The notes below the pieces were generated by a model. The model saw only the letters and a list, made by a program, of their open reading frames with translations. It searched no databases and was not told the origin of the DNA. The translations under genes were made by a program, and so were the position numbers. Source: Misgurnus anguillicaudatus (Eukaryota; Chordata; Actinopteri; Cypriniformes; Cobitidae). Taken from it: 64,000 nucleotides of DNA. Location: the NCBI RefSeq assembly GCF_027580225.2, contig NC_073348.2:22836501-22900500 (forward strand), given 5' to 3'. Below are positions 44,601 to 55,425 of this stretch, in pieces (within the stretch, counting starts at the first letter, position 1; every line of letters begins with the position of its first letter).

Positions 44601-47600
44601 ACTTGCAATCCCATTCTTGATTGGCTGACTTTGCTGCCACTCAAAAAATGTAGCCAATTATTTTAAAGTGGAGGGGCAGTTAGATGCCTGTTATGTCATA
44701 AGCATCAGTTTTTCAGATTGGGCTGTTTTCTGGCTGACATTTCTAAAAGAGGAATTTCTATGAGACTGAGATGTTTAGCATGTTTAGCACTTTTTGTATG
44801 TTTGTGAATGTGGGTAGACTACCATTATTCAATAAAGACAAGGTAAAAATGGTTTTTCATTCTCTGTCCCCTTCAATATTTAATACACTTCATGAGTGTA
44901 TGTATAACCCTGTAATAGATCCTTCTACTAAAATGACCTATTAAGCAAACATGAGTTACATTCAAGATTTTATGTAACTTAACAGGTACACTCTCAGAAT
45001 AAAAGGTACATGAAGGTACAAAAGTTGTCACTGAAGCGGTAGCTTTTCAAAAAATACACTTGTGTACCTTAAAGGTGCATATTGGTACCTCAATGGTACC
45101 CGCTGGTACCTTAGAGCAGTGGTTCCCAACCTTTTTCACTTAATGGCCCCCCACTCACTCAATTTTTTCCACATAAATTAAATAGAACTTGGAATGACTA
45201 GACAGATTTACAGTATATTGTGCAAAAGTCTTAGGCCACCACACTGCAAAAAATGATGTGTTGGTTTTTTGCACATTGTGTGTGTCATGCCGTTTAGGGC
45301 GTTATTTCATGTTACAATAAATGAAAGGGACAACACAAGTTGTGTTAAAAACAGTGATGGGAGTAACGCGTTACAATTAATTCTGTTACTGTAATTCCAC
45401 TACTTTTAGCGGTAATAATCATGTAACAAAGTATTTTTTTTAAATAAAGTAACACAGTTACAATTAGTGAAACATTAAATGTGTTGTCCCTATACTAACA
45501 CACCTTCTGTGTTATTATTCATTGTGCCGCACCCCATGGTCCTGCGACGTTATTTCAGAAATGTCTTGTCTGCAAGTGTTCATTTATCACAAAATACAGT
45601 AACGTGAGTAACCAACTCATTTAAATTTACAGAATTAATTGTAACGCGTTACTCCTATCACTGTTTTTAACACAACTTGTGTTATCCCTTTCATTTATTT
45701 TAACATGAAATAACACATTTAATGGCATGACACACACAATGTGTAGAAGATTGGCACATACTTTTTTGCAGTGCACCACCAGACTTGTTGTTTTAGAAGT
45801 TTTAATGTCTATCCATATTTAGTTTTCAATCTATTTTATTAAGATAAAAACAGAAAATACAGGAAATAATACTAACACAATGAAACTAAATTTCTTCTTC
45901 AGGCATCGGTCATTATTTAGTGTCACCTTTCTTGGCACGAAACACATCTTGAGCTTTTTTGAGGAGACTGAAGTCCTGAATTCATTCGATAAAAAATAGA
46001 AATTAATATTTAATTTTTTTAAGGTTTAATACTACATACAGATATATGATCACTATAACATTGCAAAAACTACAAATCTAATTATGGCATGGTTGGCCTA
46101 AGACTTTTGCACAGTACTGTATATTTGCTACTAACATGGCCAAAAAATTAAAAAAACATCTTAATTTTTGCTTGTTTTAGTTTATTTTAATGCTTGTTTT
46201 GTCCAATTCTTAACTCTTTCGCCGCCATTGACGAGATATCTCATCAATCAAGAGAAAACGCCTTCCTTCCGCAACTTTTTAAACCCGGAAAAATTGCCCT
46301 GTGGCAAGCGGCTGCATGTCCGTGTCTGTTTTAAAGATCGCTTTGAATGGGATCTCTATGAAAAGTCCATCACAAAAATGGAATTGCTTTTTGCTCAAAA
46401 TGTGGTGTTTTCCAGAAACCTACTCATATTCAAAAGCTGATTACAAAAGAACTACTGAAGGTAGGATGAAACAGGGTCTTTTTTTGTTTGAAAGCAGAGG
46501 GTCTGTTCTTTCATTTGGTATATTGTATGTTTATATATTTATAGAAGAACATTTTCTGGACGGCATTAAACTTTTGTGAAAATCATGAAAAACGCTGGCG
46601 CTGGCTGGCAACTTTTTTTTTAAAAAATGCTGGCGGTGAAAGAGTTAATAATTATAAGTCATCTTGAGGCCCCCTTGGAAATTTGCTGAGGCCCCCTGGT
46701 TGGAAAACACTGCCTTAGAGGTATATACTGGTACCTCAAAGGTCTGTATCTGTACCTAAATGGACCTTTTAAAAAGTTCTGCCACAGTGACAAAAAGGTA
46801 CATTGTATGAGTGTAGGGCATAACGCTAGCAATCCTAATATAATGGGTTTGATTCTTCGGGTCGTCAGTCTGGTTCTTTGATCAATTTTATCAAATGATT
46901 ATGTTTAATATTTGTGTGGGCTATGTGTTTTTTGCATCTTCAGAGCTTGAACTGTTGTCGTTACAATTCTACTGTTTCTGTTCATTGTAGGTTGTTCATC
47001 CAGTACTACTAAATCTGCATCTTTACCTCCCTGCAGTCGAACAGGCCTTACAAGGGTAAGAATGAGTTTAAGGGTTCATATGTGACCTTGTCTGTGAAAT
47101 CCAGGTTAAAGTCTCATAATCTAATGATGAAATTACAAGCATCAAAGTTTGATCTTAGTCATTAATTTTGCCATGACCTTATACTCATTCAGTATTAAAG
47201 AGGACATATCATGAAGTCTGACTTTTTCCATGTTTAAGTGCTATAATTGGGTCCCCAGTGCTTTTGTCAACCTAGAAAATGTAAATAAGATCAACCCAGT
47301 AACTTAGTTTTTGTAAACCATTCTCTGCAAGCATGTGAAAAAATAGATCATTGAAATTTGGCTCCCCTTGTGATGTCAGAAGGGGATAATACCACCCCTT
47401 AATCTTCACTATCCAACCACAACACTGCCATTAAGTACAGAGATCAGCTCATTTGCATTTTAAAGGACACACGCAAAACTGCACATTTTTGCTCACACCT
47501 ACAAAGTGTCAATTTTAACATGCTATAATAAATTACCTATATGATATTTTGGGCACAAAGTTTACATATGTACTCTGGGGACACCAAAGATTTAGTTTAC

Positions 47601-50600
47601 ATCTTGTCCCCTTTAAAGATATCAAGGTTATATTTTCACAGAATGTTCTTTATATTATGTAGGATGGGTTTATGAAAACCGTAAATTAAATAAAAACCTA
47701 TATGTATGTATATATACACTCACCTAAAGGATTATTAGGAACACCATACTAACAGTGTGTTTGACCCCCTTTTGCCTTCAGAACTGCCTTAATTCTACAT
47801 GGTATTGATTCAACAAGGTGCTGAAAGCATTCTTTAGAAATGTTGGCCCATATTGATAGGATAGCATCTTGGAATTGATGGGGATTTGTGGGATGCACAT
47901 CCAGGACACAAAGCTCCCGTTCCACCACATCCCAAAGATGCTCTATTGGGTTTAGATCTGCCGACTGTGGGGGCCATTTTAGTACAGTGAACTCATTGTC
48001 ATGTTCAAGAAACCAATTTGAAATGATTTGAGCTTTGTGACATGCTGCATTATCCTGCTGAAAGTAGCCATCAGAGGATGAGTACATGGTGGTCATAAAG
48101 GGATGGACATGGTCAGAAACAATGCTCAGGTAGGCCGTGGCATTTAAACGATGCCCAATTGGCACTAAGGGGCCTAAAGTGTGCCAAGAAAACATCCCCC
48201 ACACCATTACACCACCACCACCAGCCTGCACAGTGGTAACAAGGCATGATGGATCCATGTTCTCAATCTGTTTACGACAAATTCTGACTCTACCATCTGA
48301 ATGTCTCAACAAAAATCGAGGCTCATCAGACCAGGCAACATTTTTCCAGTCTTCAACTGTCCAATTTTGGTGAGGTCGTGCATATTGTAGCCCCTTTTGG
48401 GAGATGAGTGGTACCCGGTGGGGTCTTCTGCTGTTGTAGCCCATCCACTTCAAGGTTGTGCGTGTTGTGGCTTCACAAATGCTTTGCTGCATACCTCGGT
48501 TGTAACGAGTGATTGTTTCAGTCAAAGTTGCTCTTCTATCAGCTTGAATCAGTCGGCCCATTCCTCTGACCTCTAGCATCAACAAGGCATTTTCGCCCAC
48601 AGGACTGCCCCATACTGGATGTTTTTCCCTTTTCACACCATTCTTTGTCAACCCTAGAAATGGTTGTAAGTGAAAATCCCAGTAACTGAGCAGATTGTGA
48701 AATACTCAGACCGGCCCGTCTGGCACCAACAATCAGGCCACACTCAAAATTGCTTAAATCACCATTCTTTCCCATTCTGACATCCAGTTTGGAGTTCAGG
48801 AGATTGTCTTGGCCAGGACCACACCCCTAAATCCATTGAAGCAACTGCCATGTGATTGTTTGATTAATTGCATTAATGAGAAATTGAACAGGTGTTCCTA
48901 ATAATCCTTTAGGTGAGTGTATACACACACATAGATATAGATATATAGATGGATATATGGATGGATATATGGATGGATGGATATATGGATGGATGGATGG
49001 ATGGATGTTCTCTGTAATGATTGACAAACATCTGTGATGTAAAATGTGTTTTTGGGTTTGCTGTTGGGTTCAGTACAGTTGCACTGGTGTGGGTGGCCAT
49101 CTGTCAAAGTGTTTGAATGTGGGTGGCAATCTGTTAATGTGTTCGTGATTTTGATAACACAAAAGCACAACCCGTCAGGCACTGAACAAGACGTTTTGCA
49201 AAGTGAGAGTCACAGATTGTTTTATAGCACAAAAGTTTTCAACATGACATCCTTAAAGACACATGTTGCATGATGCATGTTTTCTGTCCTTCTTGAGTGT
49301 CTCTGATTTATTTGTGTTTTGTTTTTTTCACTACAGCTGCAGTCGGCAGACTTTACCTCTACAGAGAATGGAAAATCAAAAACAGGTAACATCAGAATTT
49401 AGCATTACGTAGCATAAAATCTTGCCACATAATGTACAGAATATCACCAAAATTATGTAAAACACATTATATCTCTCTTTCTTTCTTTTTTTGATGTTCT
49501 GCAGGTGTACAGGTAAGATGCTTTACACTATTACATTTAACAAGCATGCCTATTGGATCTTATGAAATGAAAAAAGCTGATGCAGTTACCAGGCTTTCAC
49601 ATGGAAACCACATCCTTTCCTTTTTGCCTCTTCCTGCTACTAATGTATCTTTGCCCTAAGTGGCAGACATTAGCCTACCCTTCCTATTTCATGGCTTCCA
49701 ACTCCATACGTATTCATAATGAATCAGATTATTAATAATGAATCCAATGACTTTCATTATTATGGATGCAATGAGCCCCCTCAATAAATGTACTGTTTCT
49801 CTCACATTGGTCTCCTTTGTCCCGGGGACATTTTTTGGGGATGGGGTGATGTCTGTTTATAGAACGGTGAATCAGAGAGTGGGCGAATGGACCGAGGAAA
49901 CTCTCTTCCTAGTATTCTGGAGCAAAAGGTGAGGTAGATGTGGTGACTCAATCTGTTACGCTCACAGTTCCCAGCAAGCAATTTTGCATTGATGTCTAGT
50001 CGCCGTCCAAACACCGCCTAAATTTAATAGGCATTGAACTATAAAAAAATAAATAAAATAAATAAGTAAATGAAAGCAAACAATTTGTTTATTTTGGCTA
50101 GAAGTGGGTTACTCATAGCCGGACTATGTTGGGTCTTTAGTTAACCTAGATGGTGAAATGACGGCTATTGCTTGCTGGGTTAAGGCTCCTCCAAAGTTTT
50201 CATGCCCTGTTTCTAACCTCATGTCATACATGCCATCATATTTCATATTGCTTCTAAGCCTTGCATCCCTTGAATATACTCAATAAAGCTTTATTTCTGA
50301 AATTTATACTAAACTGAAAACTAGAATTTTAGTAAGTGTCCTTCTTGTTTTGTGGCTTGTGAAACAAAGAGGACCTGATTTTGACCCTAAAACTGAACTC
50401 AATGTAATCTTGCTTCAGATATATCCATATGAAATGCTGATTGTGACCCACAGAGGGCGCACTAAACTTCCACCTGGAGTTGACAGGACCAGATTAGAGG
50501 TAAATGACTTCCTACTAAATACTAATTTTGTCAAAAATTAACCATGGTTTTGTTATAGTAAAAGTGTAGTTACCATGTTTTTTACCGTATTGATTAGCAT

Positions 50601-52182
50601 TTGTAATATCATGGTGTTACTGTGGCAGAACCACGCTTTATTTGTGGTAACCATGGTTTTACTATAGTAATCATGTTTTTTATCATTATTTGATCTGTAG
50701 TAAAAGCATGGTTAACTTTCATACAGAACACTAAAAAGTGGGTGTTTAAGGACTATATGTGAGTTTACTGTGAGTTTCTGTGCTTTTATTACCAAACTTA
50801 ATAAAACTTATTTATAAAGGGTACCTCGACTATGAAGACTTGTATTAAAGGGACACCCTACTTTTTTTGAAAATATGCAAATTTTCCAGCTCCCATAGAG
50901 TTAAACAATTGAGTTTTACCGTTTTGGAATCCATTCAGCTGATCTCTGGGTCTGGATGTACCACTTTTAGCATAGCTTAGCATAATCCATTGAATCTGAT
51001 TAGACCATTAGCATCGCGCTAAAAACGACCAAAGAGTTTCATAATTAAATTTTTTTTAAACTTGACTCTTCTGTAGTTACATTGTGTACTTAGACAGACG
51101 GAAAATTAAAAGTTGTGATTTTCTATGCAGATATGTCTATGAACTATACTCTCATTCTGGCGTAATAATCAAGGATTTTGCTGCCGTACTACGGCTAGAG
51201 GTGGCGCAATGATATTACGCAGTGCCCGAAAATAGTCCCCTTGGTAACTTTCAATAGCTGGGGACTATTTTCGGGCACTGCGTAATATCATTCATTTATA
51301 AACTTTAAATTTTTCGTGGGTCTTAGTACACAATGCTAGATGCTAATGGTCTAATCAGGTTCAATGGTTTATGCTAAGCTATGCTAAAAGTGGTAGCACC
51401 AGACCCGGAGATCGGCTGAATGGATTCCAAAACTGTAAAACTCAATTGTTTAACTTTAGGGGAGCTGAAAATTAGCCGTTTTTTAAAAGTGTAGTGTCCC
51501 TTTAATACTTCATTTTTGCCTTCTGCTAAACTGCACTGATAGAGACATTTAATATTTTCATTACTTCAAGAAATCCCAACATGTAATACTAATTTTAACC
51601 TATGGAGGCCGCCATTATGTTTTGTGCATAGTTTATTTTGGGTCGTTGACGTGTAATGGTTATTTATTTATTTATTTATTTTTATTTATTTATTTATTTA
51701 AATTATGAATGTAAAACTCTGACATTTTTGTTTTTTATTTTACATTCATATACCCAATCCCAATGTTAATCTATTACAACATACATGTGCTTATAGCCAG
51801 GGTACCCTTTAAAACTAAAAGATAATTGAAACTTAACAAACTTAAGAGAGAAGTTCATCAAACAAACACAGCAATGTACAATCTGTACAGTGAACAGTGC
51901 ATTTTATTTATAAAATGAATTGCAAATCAGTGTTTTACACAAGCTGGGTGGGGGATGTGTCCCACCTACTATAAAGTTTTACTGTACTGTGCACATAATA
52001 GATTGAATTATATACTTATTTAATTTACTTGAGTAAATTAGTATTTCTTTGTCTTTCCCTCTTTAGAGAGACATCTGTCTCCGGAGGAATTTCAGACTTT
52101 ATTTGAAATGACCATCACAGAATTCGATCGTCTGTCACTCTGGAAACGGAATGACCTGAAGAAAAAAGTGTCCCTTTTCTAA
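38660..52182 (+). CDS. dmtn: Dematin actin-binding protein, 15 coding exons
   Basis: Dematin bundles actin and links the spectrin-actin skeleton to the membrane. Coding exons: 38660-38668, 38988-39050, 40051-40206, 40405-40449, 41627-41744, 41828-41872, 41969-42112, 42839-42948, 44024-44129, 46991-47055, 49337-49385, 49505-49512, 49863-49928, 50419-50499, 52069-52182. These are 1179 bases in one continuous frame, encoding 392 residues. The N-terminal half is Pro/Ser-rich ([10 protein letters not shown]) and carries the dematin segment [21 protein letters not shown] core [15 protein letters not shown] is followed by [13 protein letters not shown]. The last ~64 residues form a villin headpiece, [20 protein letters not shown] to LKKKVSLF, with the actin-binding KKK and a serine where human dematin is phosphorylated by PKA. 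The absence of LIM domains argues against the related ABLIM genes. Weak donors: GTTAGA, GTTAAA and GTTGTG. Confidence 0.95.
39108..39885. repeat. Dispersed repeat (tgtgaccctggtctacaaaa)
   Basis: Opens with tgtgaccctggtctacaaaa and ccagtcccactgg. The far end contains cccttatgact, and before it agctttcagatgatgtataa. This is a very common fish repeat type whose intact ends are inverted. The right end is incomplete here. It lies in the dmtn intron before the exon at 40051. Confidence 0.5.
40597..41060. repeat. Probable truncated TTAA element
   Basis: Begins ttaaagggctcatatttcgt, with the AAAGG start shared by the other TTAA elements. I cannot find a matching inverted right end, so the limit is approximate. 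Non-coding, in a dmtn intron. Confidence 0.35.
42165..42675. repeat. Fold-back family D, copy 1
   Basis: Inverse-oriented relative of part of 45209-46123: shared pieces are ttgcaatgttacagtgatca, catattt...cctgtattttc, acattaaaacttctaaaaca and cggcctaagacctttgcaca. It fills much of the dmtn intron 42113-42838. Confidence 0.6.
42950..43789. mobile_element. TTAA MITE, family A copy 2, at a dmtn donor site
   Basis: The left border TTAAAGGAATAGTCAATTTT starts at the second base of the intron after the exon ending 42948. The right border is aaaatgcacttagccttta with TTAC. The long inverted arms match 14581-15495. The intron's GT is formed by a host G at 42949 plus the first T of the TTAA duplication. 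Confidence 0.85.
44174..44405 (+). repeat. Family C repeat, copy 2 (uninterrupted)
   Basis: Starts tgaccttgtctgtgaaatcc and ends ttttcacagactgggtcacg. It serves as the empty-site reference for insertions in copies 28150-29150 and 47087-47690. It begins about 45 bases after the dmtn donor at 44130. Confidence 0.65.
44410..44875. mobile_element. TTAA MITE (aaggtgatatagaatgat)
   Basis: Left ttaaaggtgatatagaatga, right cattctctgtccccttca, where the right TTAA has become TTCA. Weak inverted ends; AAAGG start as in the other TTAA elements. Confidence 0.6.
45242..45773. mobile_element. Level 4: fold-back with cactgcaaaaaatg ends
   Basis: Left CACTGCAAAAAATGATGTG, right CTTTTTTGCAGTG. Arms include tgtgtgtcatgcc and the inverse ggcatgacacacaca, and acaacacaagttgtgtt on both sides. 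Flanks share ccacca. Confidence 0.7.
45352..45664. mobile_element. Level 5: fold-back with gtaacgcgttac arms
   Basis: The left cagtgatgggagtaacgcgt and right acgcgttactcctatcactg are inverted, and ttaattctgttac/gaattaattgtaac extend the arms. A common fish repeat type. Exact borders are uncertain because the host arms are also palindromic here. Confidence 0.65.
47087..47690 (+). repeat. Family C repeat, copy 3, split by a TTAA MITE
   Basis: Starts tgaccttgtctgtgaaatcc like copy 2 and resumes after the insertion with gatatcaaggttatattttc and attatgtaggatg. It begins about 30 bases after the dmtn donor at 47056. Confidence 0.65.
47201..47620. mobile_element. TTAA MITE, family B copy 3 (reverse orientation)
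   Basis: Left ttaaagaggacatatcatga, right atcttgtcccctttaa. It contains the reversed family B signature with ggggacaccaaagat. The uninterrupted family C copy at 44174-44405 reads ...tatttaagatatcaagg at this point, so TTAA is the duplicated target. Confidence 0.82.
47717..48919 (-). mobile_element. Tc1/mariner copy B, full length
   Basis: 1203 bp between TA dinucleotides (47715-47716 and 48920-48921). The inverted ends CACTCACCTAAAGGATTATT and AATAATCCTTTAGGTGAGTG are perfect. It lies in the dmtn intron between the exons 46991-47055 and 49337-49385, antisense to dmtn. Confidence 0.93.
47749..48775 (-). pseudogene. Tc1-type DD34E transposase, frameshifted
   Basis: A cut-and-paste transposase of the Tc1 family. 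The N-terminal helix-turn-helix part (48775 down to about 48555) begins [20 protein letters not shown] and carries [19 protein letters not shown]. The catalytic part (to 47749) has [15 protein letters not shown] and [12 protein letters not shown], giving the D, D and E of the DD34E triad. The two parts are in different frames, with the shift near 48560, and a few residues are missing after PHRVPLIS, so it cannot be read as one protein. It is better preserved than copy A. Confidence 0.9.
48938..49009. repeat. (ATGG/ATAT)n simple repeat
   Basis: Interrupted atggatggatgg and gatatatggatgg units, directly after the right end of Tc1 copy B. Confidence 0.85.
49505..49512 (+). other. dmtn: dmtn 8-nt microexon
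   Basis: Preceded by gatgttctgcag and followed by gtaagatg. Including gtgtacag joins ...AAA ACA G to GT GTA CAG and then AAC GGT GAA, keeping the frame (Lys-Thr-Gly-Val-Gln-Asn-Gly-Glu). This matches the ...G-L-Q-N-G-E... of human dematin. Skipping it would shift the frame. It is supported by phase and homology, not by transcript data. Confidence 0.8.
50541..50720. repeat. 'accatggttttactatagta' fold-back repeat
   Basis: Contains ccatggttttgttatagtaa and a mirrored gtggtaaccatggttttact with atagtaatcatg. A common short fish repeat in the dmtn intron after 50499. Confidence 0.6.
50845..51505. mobile_element. TTAA fold-back MITE (aaagggacaccctac)
   Basis: TTAA borders. Left ttaaagggacaccctacttt, right aaaagtgtagtgtcccttt. 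The arms carry tagcatagcttagcataa and the inverse tatgctaagctatgcta. A further inner hairpin near 51220-51290 uses cgtaatatcatt and its inverse. Confidence 0.85.
51661..51700. repeat. (TTTA)n microsatellite
   Basis: Tandem TTTA units with one interruption, in the last dmtn intron. Confidence 0.85.
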
Positions 52183-53160
52183 CATAAGGACATTTGGACT
52201 CGGACACTCAAACTCTCCATACCGAGAGACCAATAATATCCATGCTAATCTAATACGGATGCTATGCAGACATGTCAAGATAAGCAAGTGAGATGATACC
52301 ACATTACCAAATGTTATTTCAACCACATTCACAACAGTATAAGGCGTACATAACAAGCAGGATGAAGATTCTTGCCATCAAGATCTCAGCAAATCTGAAA
52401 AAATTGATTGTTATGGAATTCCATAATGAATATTCCAACTCCCTCTTTACGCTTAACATCATTCAAATCTTAAAAGTGCCCAGAGAAATTTATAATATAG
52501 GCCTATATATTTACACAAAGATTTAATTAGCCATCATTTTTGTATGTGGTTACTGATATTACACTTCAATGTGTAACTTAATTTATTGTATCCTACACAT
52601 GTATGGTGATGTACATATATCATATTGTTTTATTTATTGTTAGTGTTTATGTAAAAAAAATTAAAGATCACTACATTGACATTTTTAACAACTAGAATGA
52701 AATGTTCTTAAAAGAACAATGTTCTAGATCATTCATGAAAAAAATGCATGGACACTAAGTCTTTATTATTTATTAAAAATGACCTATAAAAGGATATCTA
52801 TTCGTGCACATAGCTACAGTGTTTTTATCGTGAATTAGTATGAAATATCTAAGCTCAGGCTTGGTGCTATAAGCTCAGGCTTTTGGTCCTTGTACACTGT
52901 CTGCGCTTGACACTGTAGGTTGTAACTGGCTTTAAAAACACAACAACGTAGAAGATCTTCGCTACACGTAAAGACACATGCAAATCTGTAAAGTTCGGAG
53001 GTTCTAGGGTTTAAACTGGAACCTGCATATAGGTGTTATCATGTATCACACGCTTACAACAGATACTGTCCAGCAATCATGAGTATGTTCATAGTCATGC
53101 ATCTCACCAAATTTTCTGTAACATTGTGCAACAATGACAATAAAAGCTTCATGTTACAGT
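52183..53160 (+). other. dmtn 3' untranslated region (probable extent)
   Basis: Follows the TAA at 52180-52182. AT-rich and free of recognised repeats. An ATTAAA near 52661 could give a shorter form. A canonical AATAAA at 53139-53144 followed by gtctgtgttgtgt is the likely main end. Confidence 0.55.
53139..53144 (+). promoter_or_regulatory. Probable dmtn polyadenylation signal
   Basis: AATAAA followed 15-25 bases later by a GT-rich stretch (gtctgtgttgtgt), the usual arrangement for cleavage and polyadenylation. Confidence 0.6.
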
Positions 53161-53350
53161 CTGTGTTGTGTACATGAAAGTGAGTCTTTTTCAAAATACA
53201 TTTTTTGCTGGTGAAGCTGTGGCTGTCAAAAATGTATTGTAAAAATTACGATAAGACATTTTTGGGTATGATTTGGCTGACTGTATTATATAACTCTTAT
53301 ACCACGGGCTGTTGAATGCTTTATTGGTTGGCATTTTTTGCATTAAATGC

Positions 53351-53876
53351 ACACTGGCCAGTCACACCAAAAGCGTTTATGGCAGTTGCAGGCGCCTTTT
53401 TTGAATGATATTCTATGGGCAGGGCGCGTTTGCGCGCTGTTTATGCGCGCCGAACGCCTTGCGGTTTTTCGCCCCTTGCCACGCACGCGTTTTTGAAGGA
53501 GCGCTGAGAGCGGAGAAGCGCCCGACGTCATTCGCATCTTTCCATTGTCCAATCGAATGAGGGGAGAGGCGGGCCTTACGTTGTGGTGAGGGATTTTTAC
53601 AGTTGATAAGAAGAACCGGACTCCACTCGCTCACTCTCTCCTGCGTGTTTGTGCACCTCTCACCCTCAAACAAGGTCAGAGCAAGCGTCCTCTTTTTAAA
53701 GTTTCTGCTAATATGACAGTTAACAGCAAAAGAGCGCTCACGTTTCAATATTTGATTGACAAGACAGCTGACTCGGTGGTTGCTTAGCAATATGAAAAGC
53801 CGCGTCACACTGCTCGCGCCTTGCGTCGCGCCTTGCGTTTGCAAGCGTTTAAAGCGCTTTTGGTGTGACTGGCCCC
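53351..53876. mobile_element. GC-rich fold-back (ggccagtcacacc ends)
   Basis: The left ggccagtcacaccaaaagcg is mirrored by cgcttttggtgtgactggcc. The interior has many gcgc/cgcg motifs (gcgcgtttgcgcgctgt), unlike its AT-rich surroundings. No target duplication is clear and no coding is seen. Confidence 0.7.
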
Positions 53877-55425
53877 TTAAGTACAGTAGTTCCAGTTCTG
53901 TCGACCGCATAATCGTTTCAAATCACTACACCAAATTGAACTAAATTAATGGATTTATAAAAAAATAAAAAGGGAAGATTATTAACACAATAAAGAAACA
54001 CGGATTGCCTGCTTGTTCAGTTTCGTTTTTGGCTCATTCCTAATAATATAAAACTATAATAAAAAAATAATGAGTAATCTCCTTCTCTTTCTCTTAAAAT
54101 GATGGTTTATGTTTTTCATTAGGATTTTATGGATTTTAGTGATTTTATTAATAAAGTAATCTGAAAGTAGCCTCCCTTGTAAATTTATGAAATTGATGCA
54201 CTTAAGTCAAGTGCAGACCTTTTCTTTGACACTAAATCCTTTAGATAGATTACAACAGGCACTGTCAGCTATAAAACGTTTGATATATTGCCTGCTGGCC
54301 TGTTTTTGCGATAGTTAAACAGATGTCAGCAGTGCTCAATAAATTTTGCAGGCAGCATAAACCATGTTTATGTCTTAGGTTTAAAATGATTCAAATACTG
54401 TTGTCCTTCAGACATGTAAAATGTAAATAAATGTATTAAATCATACTGTTGTTATAAACAAACAAAAGTAAATAAATAAATAAATAGCAACCCAAACAGC
54501 TGAGAGTGTTAACCCTTAAGTGACCTGTTTAAAAAAAGGCTGCGTTTACTGTATGAAATGCTGCTTCTCACAATTTAGTGCACTCCATTTGACTGTCTGT
54601 TTAGGGGTGCGATGTCTGTGATCATTTAAACATCACGTTGGCTCATCATTCGATCAAACTGTTCAAAAAGCAGTGGGGGAGCCAGGGTGTGTTCGAGGTG
54701 GCCATGACCCAATTTATTCGGGTGCCACCCCAATTTAATGCGCTACTTTCATTCCCTCCAATTATTCACTAATCATTAATCAAACTGTGTATTTCGATGT
54801 GCGTCAGCTTCAGCTAAACCCTGCATGGACCAAGTTTGTAGACCCCTGATGTAGGCTATGTTAAAGTTAAATACTAACTTGTGTATTATTCACTCATTAC
54901 ACTGCATCTTTTTGATACATCTTTAATAAGAATAAATTAAAATGCTTATGGTCATTCTCTACATACGAAAAGTCTGCACAATGAAGCAGCAGTAGTGGTA
55001 TTGAGCTATGTTATTCCAAACAGCCTTGTTGTTACATAGTATAGTTTTGCATTATATTTATTTGAATATACAATATATACTAAGTTGTACAGTAAAAAGT
55101 TCGAAAACATGACACAAAATAAATAAAATTGCAGTTTTACATGTATGCATTCACCAGATACTTTTATCCAAAATGAGTTACAGTGCATTCAATACTGCAC
55201 ATTATGTGGGTCGAATGACAATGTGTTTAAAAAAACATTTTAAGGTGTTTACAACAGTATAGGTGGTACAATACATTATTGTCTATTTGCCAGATATAAG
55301 GGTTAATTAAAATTATAATCCTGAAAATAGTTTGAAAGTATAAAACAACTTTACCATAAAACTAACATTTTAGATTTATAAATTTAAGAACAATAATAAC
55401 ATATAGCTTATTAAAATTATTTAGC
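53877..55425. other. Intergenic stretch without recognised gene
   Basis: AT-rich sequence with no exon-like segment. A SINE-tail-like inverted motif (cattcaccagatacttttatcc) lies at about 55149-55190. A run of aaataaataaata lies near 54470. Confidence 0.6.

Larger units (their letters stand above)
45209..46123. mobile_element. Level 3: fold-back family D, copy 2
   Basis: The left tgtgcaaaagtcttaggcca is mirrored by ggcctaagacttttgcaca on the right. Its right half matches the copy at 42165-42675. Border positions are approximate. Confidence 0.7.
45117..46712. mobile_element. Level 2: hAT element (CAGTGGTTCCCAACC)
   Basis: Termini CAGTGGTTCCCAACCTTT and its inverse ending GGTTGGAAAACACTG. A perfect 8-bp duplication, ccttagag, lies at 45109-45116 and 46713-46720. 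The terminus resembles the widespread CAGTGG-starting hAT families. No transposase is recognisable. Confidence 0.88.
44987..46815. mobile_element. Level 1 of five-deep nest: 'aaggtac' fold-back
   Basis: The left arm TACACTCTCAGAATAAAAGG then repeated ggtac motifs; the right arm resumes after 46720 with ggtac motifs and closes aaaaggtacattgtatgagt gta. Its own sequence is 44987-45116 and 46713-46815. The remainder is the hAT insertion. Confidence 0.7.

Noticed and set aside
48827..49182. Ile/His/Pro/Ser repeat proteins on the minus strand
   Set aside because: Translations of the ATGG/ATAT simple repeat next to Tc1 copy B.
53413..53910. 165-codon open frame on the minus strand
   Set aside because: It covers a GC-rich inverted-repeat element; low stop density is expected there, and the translation has no recognisable domain.
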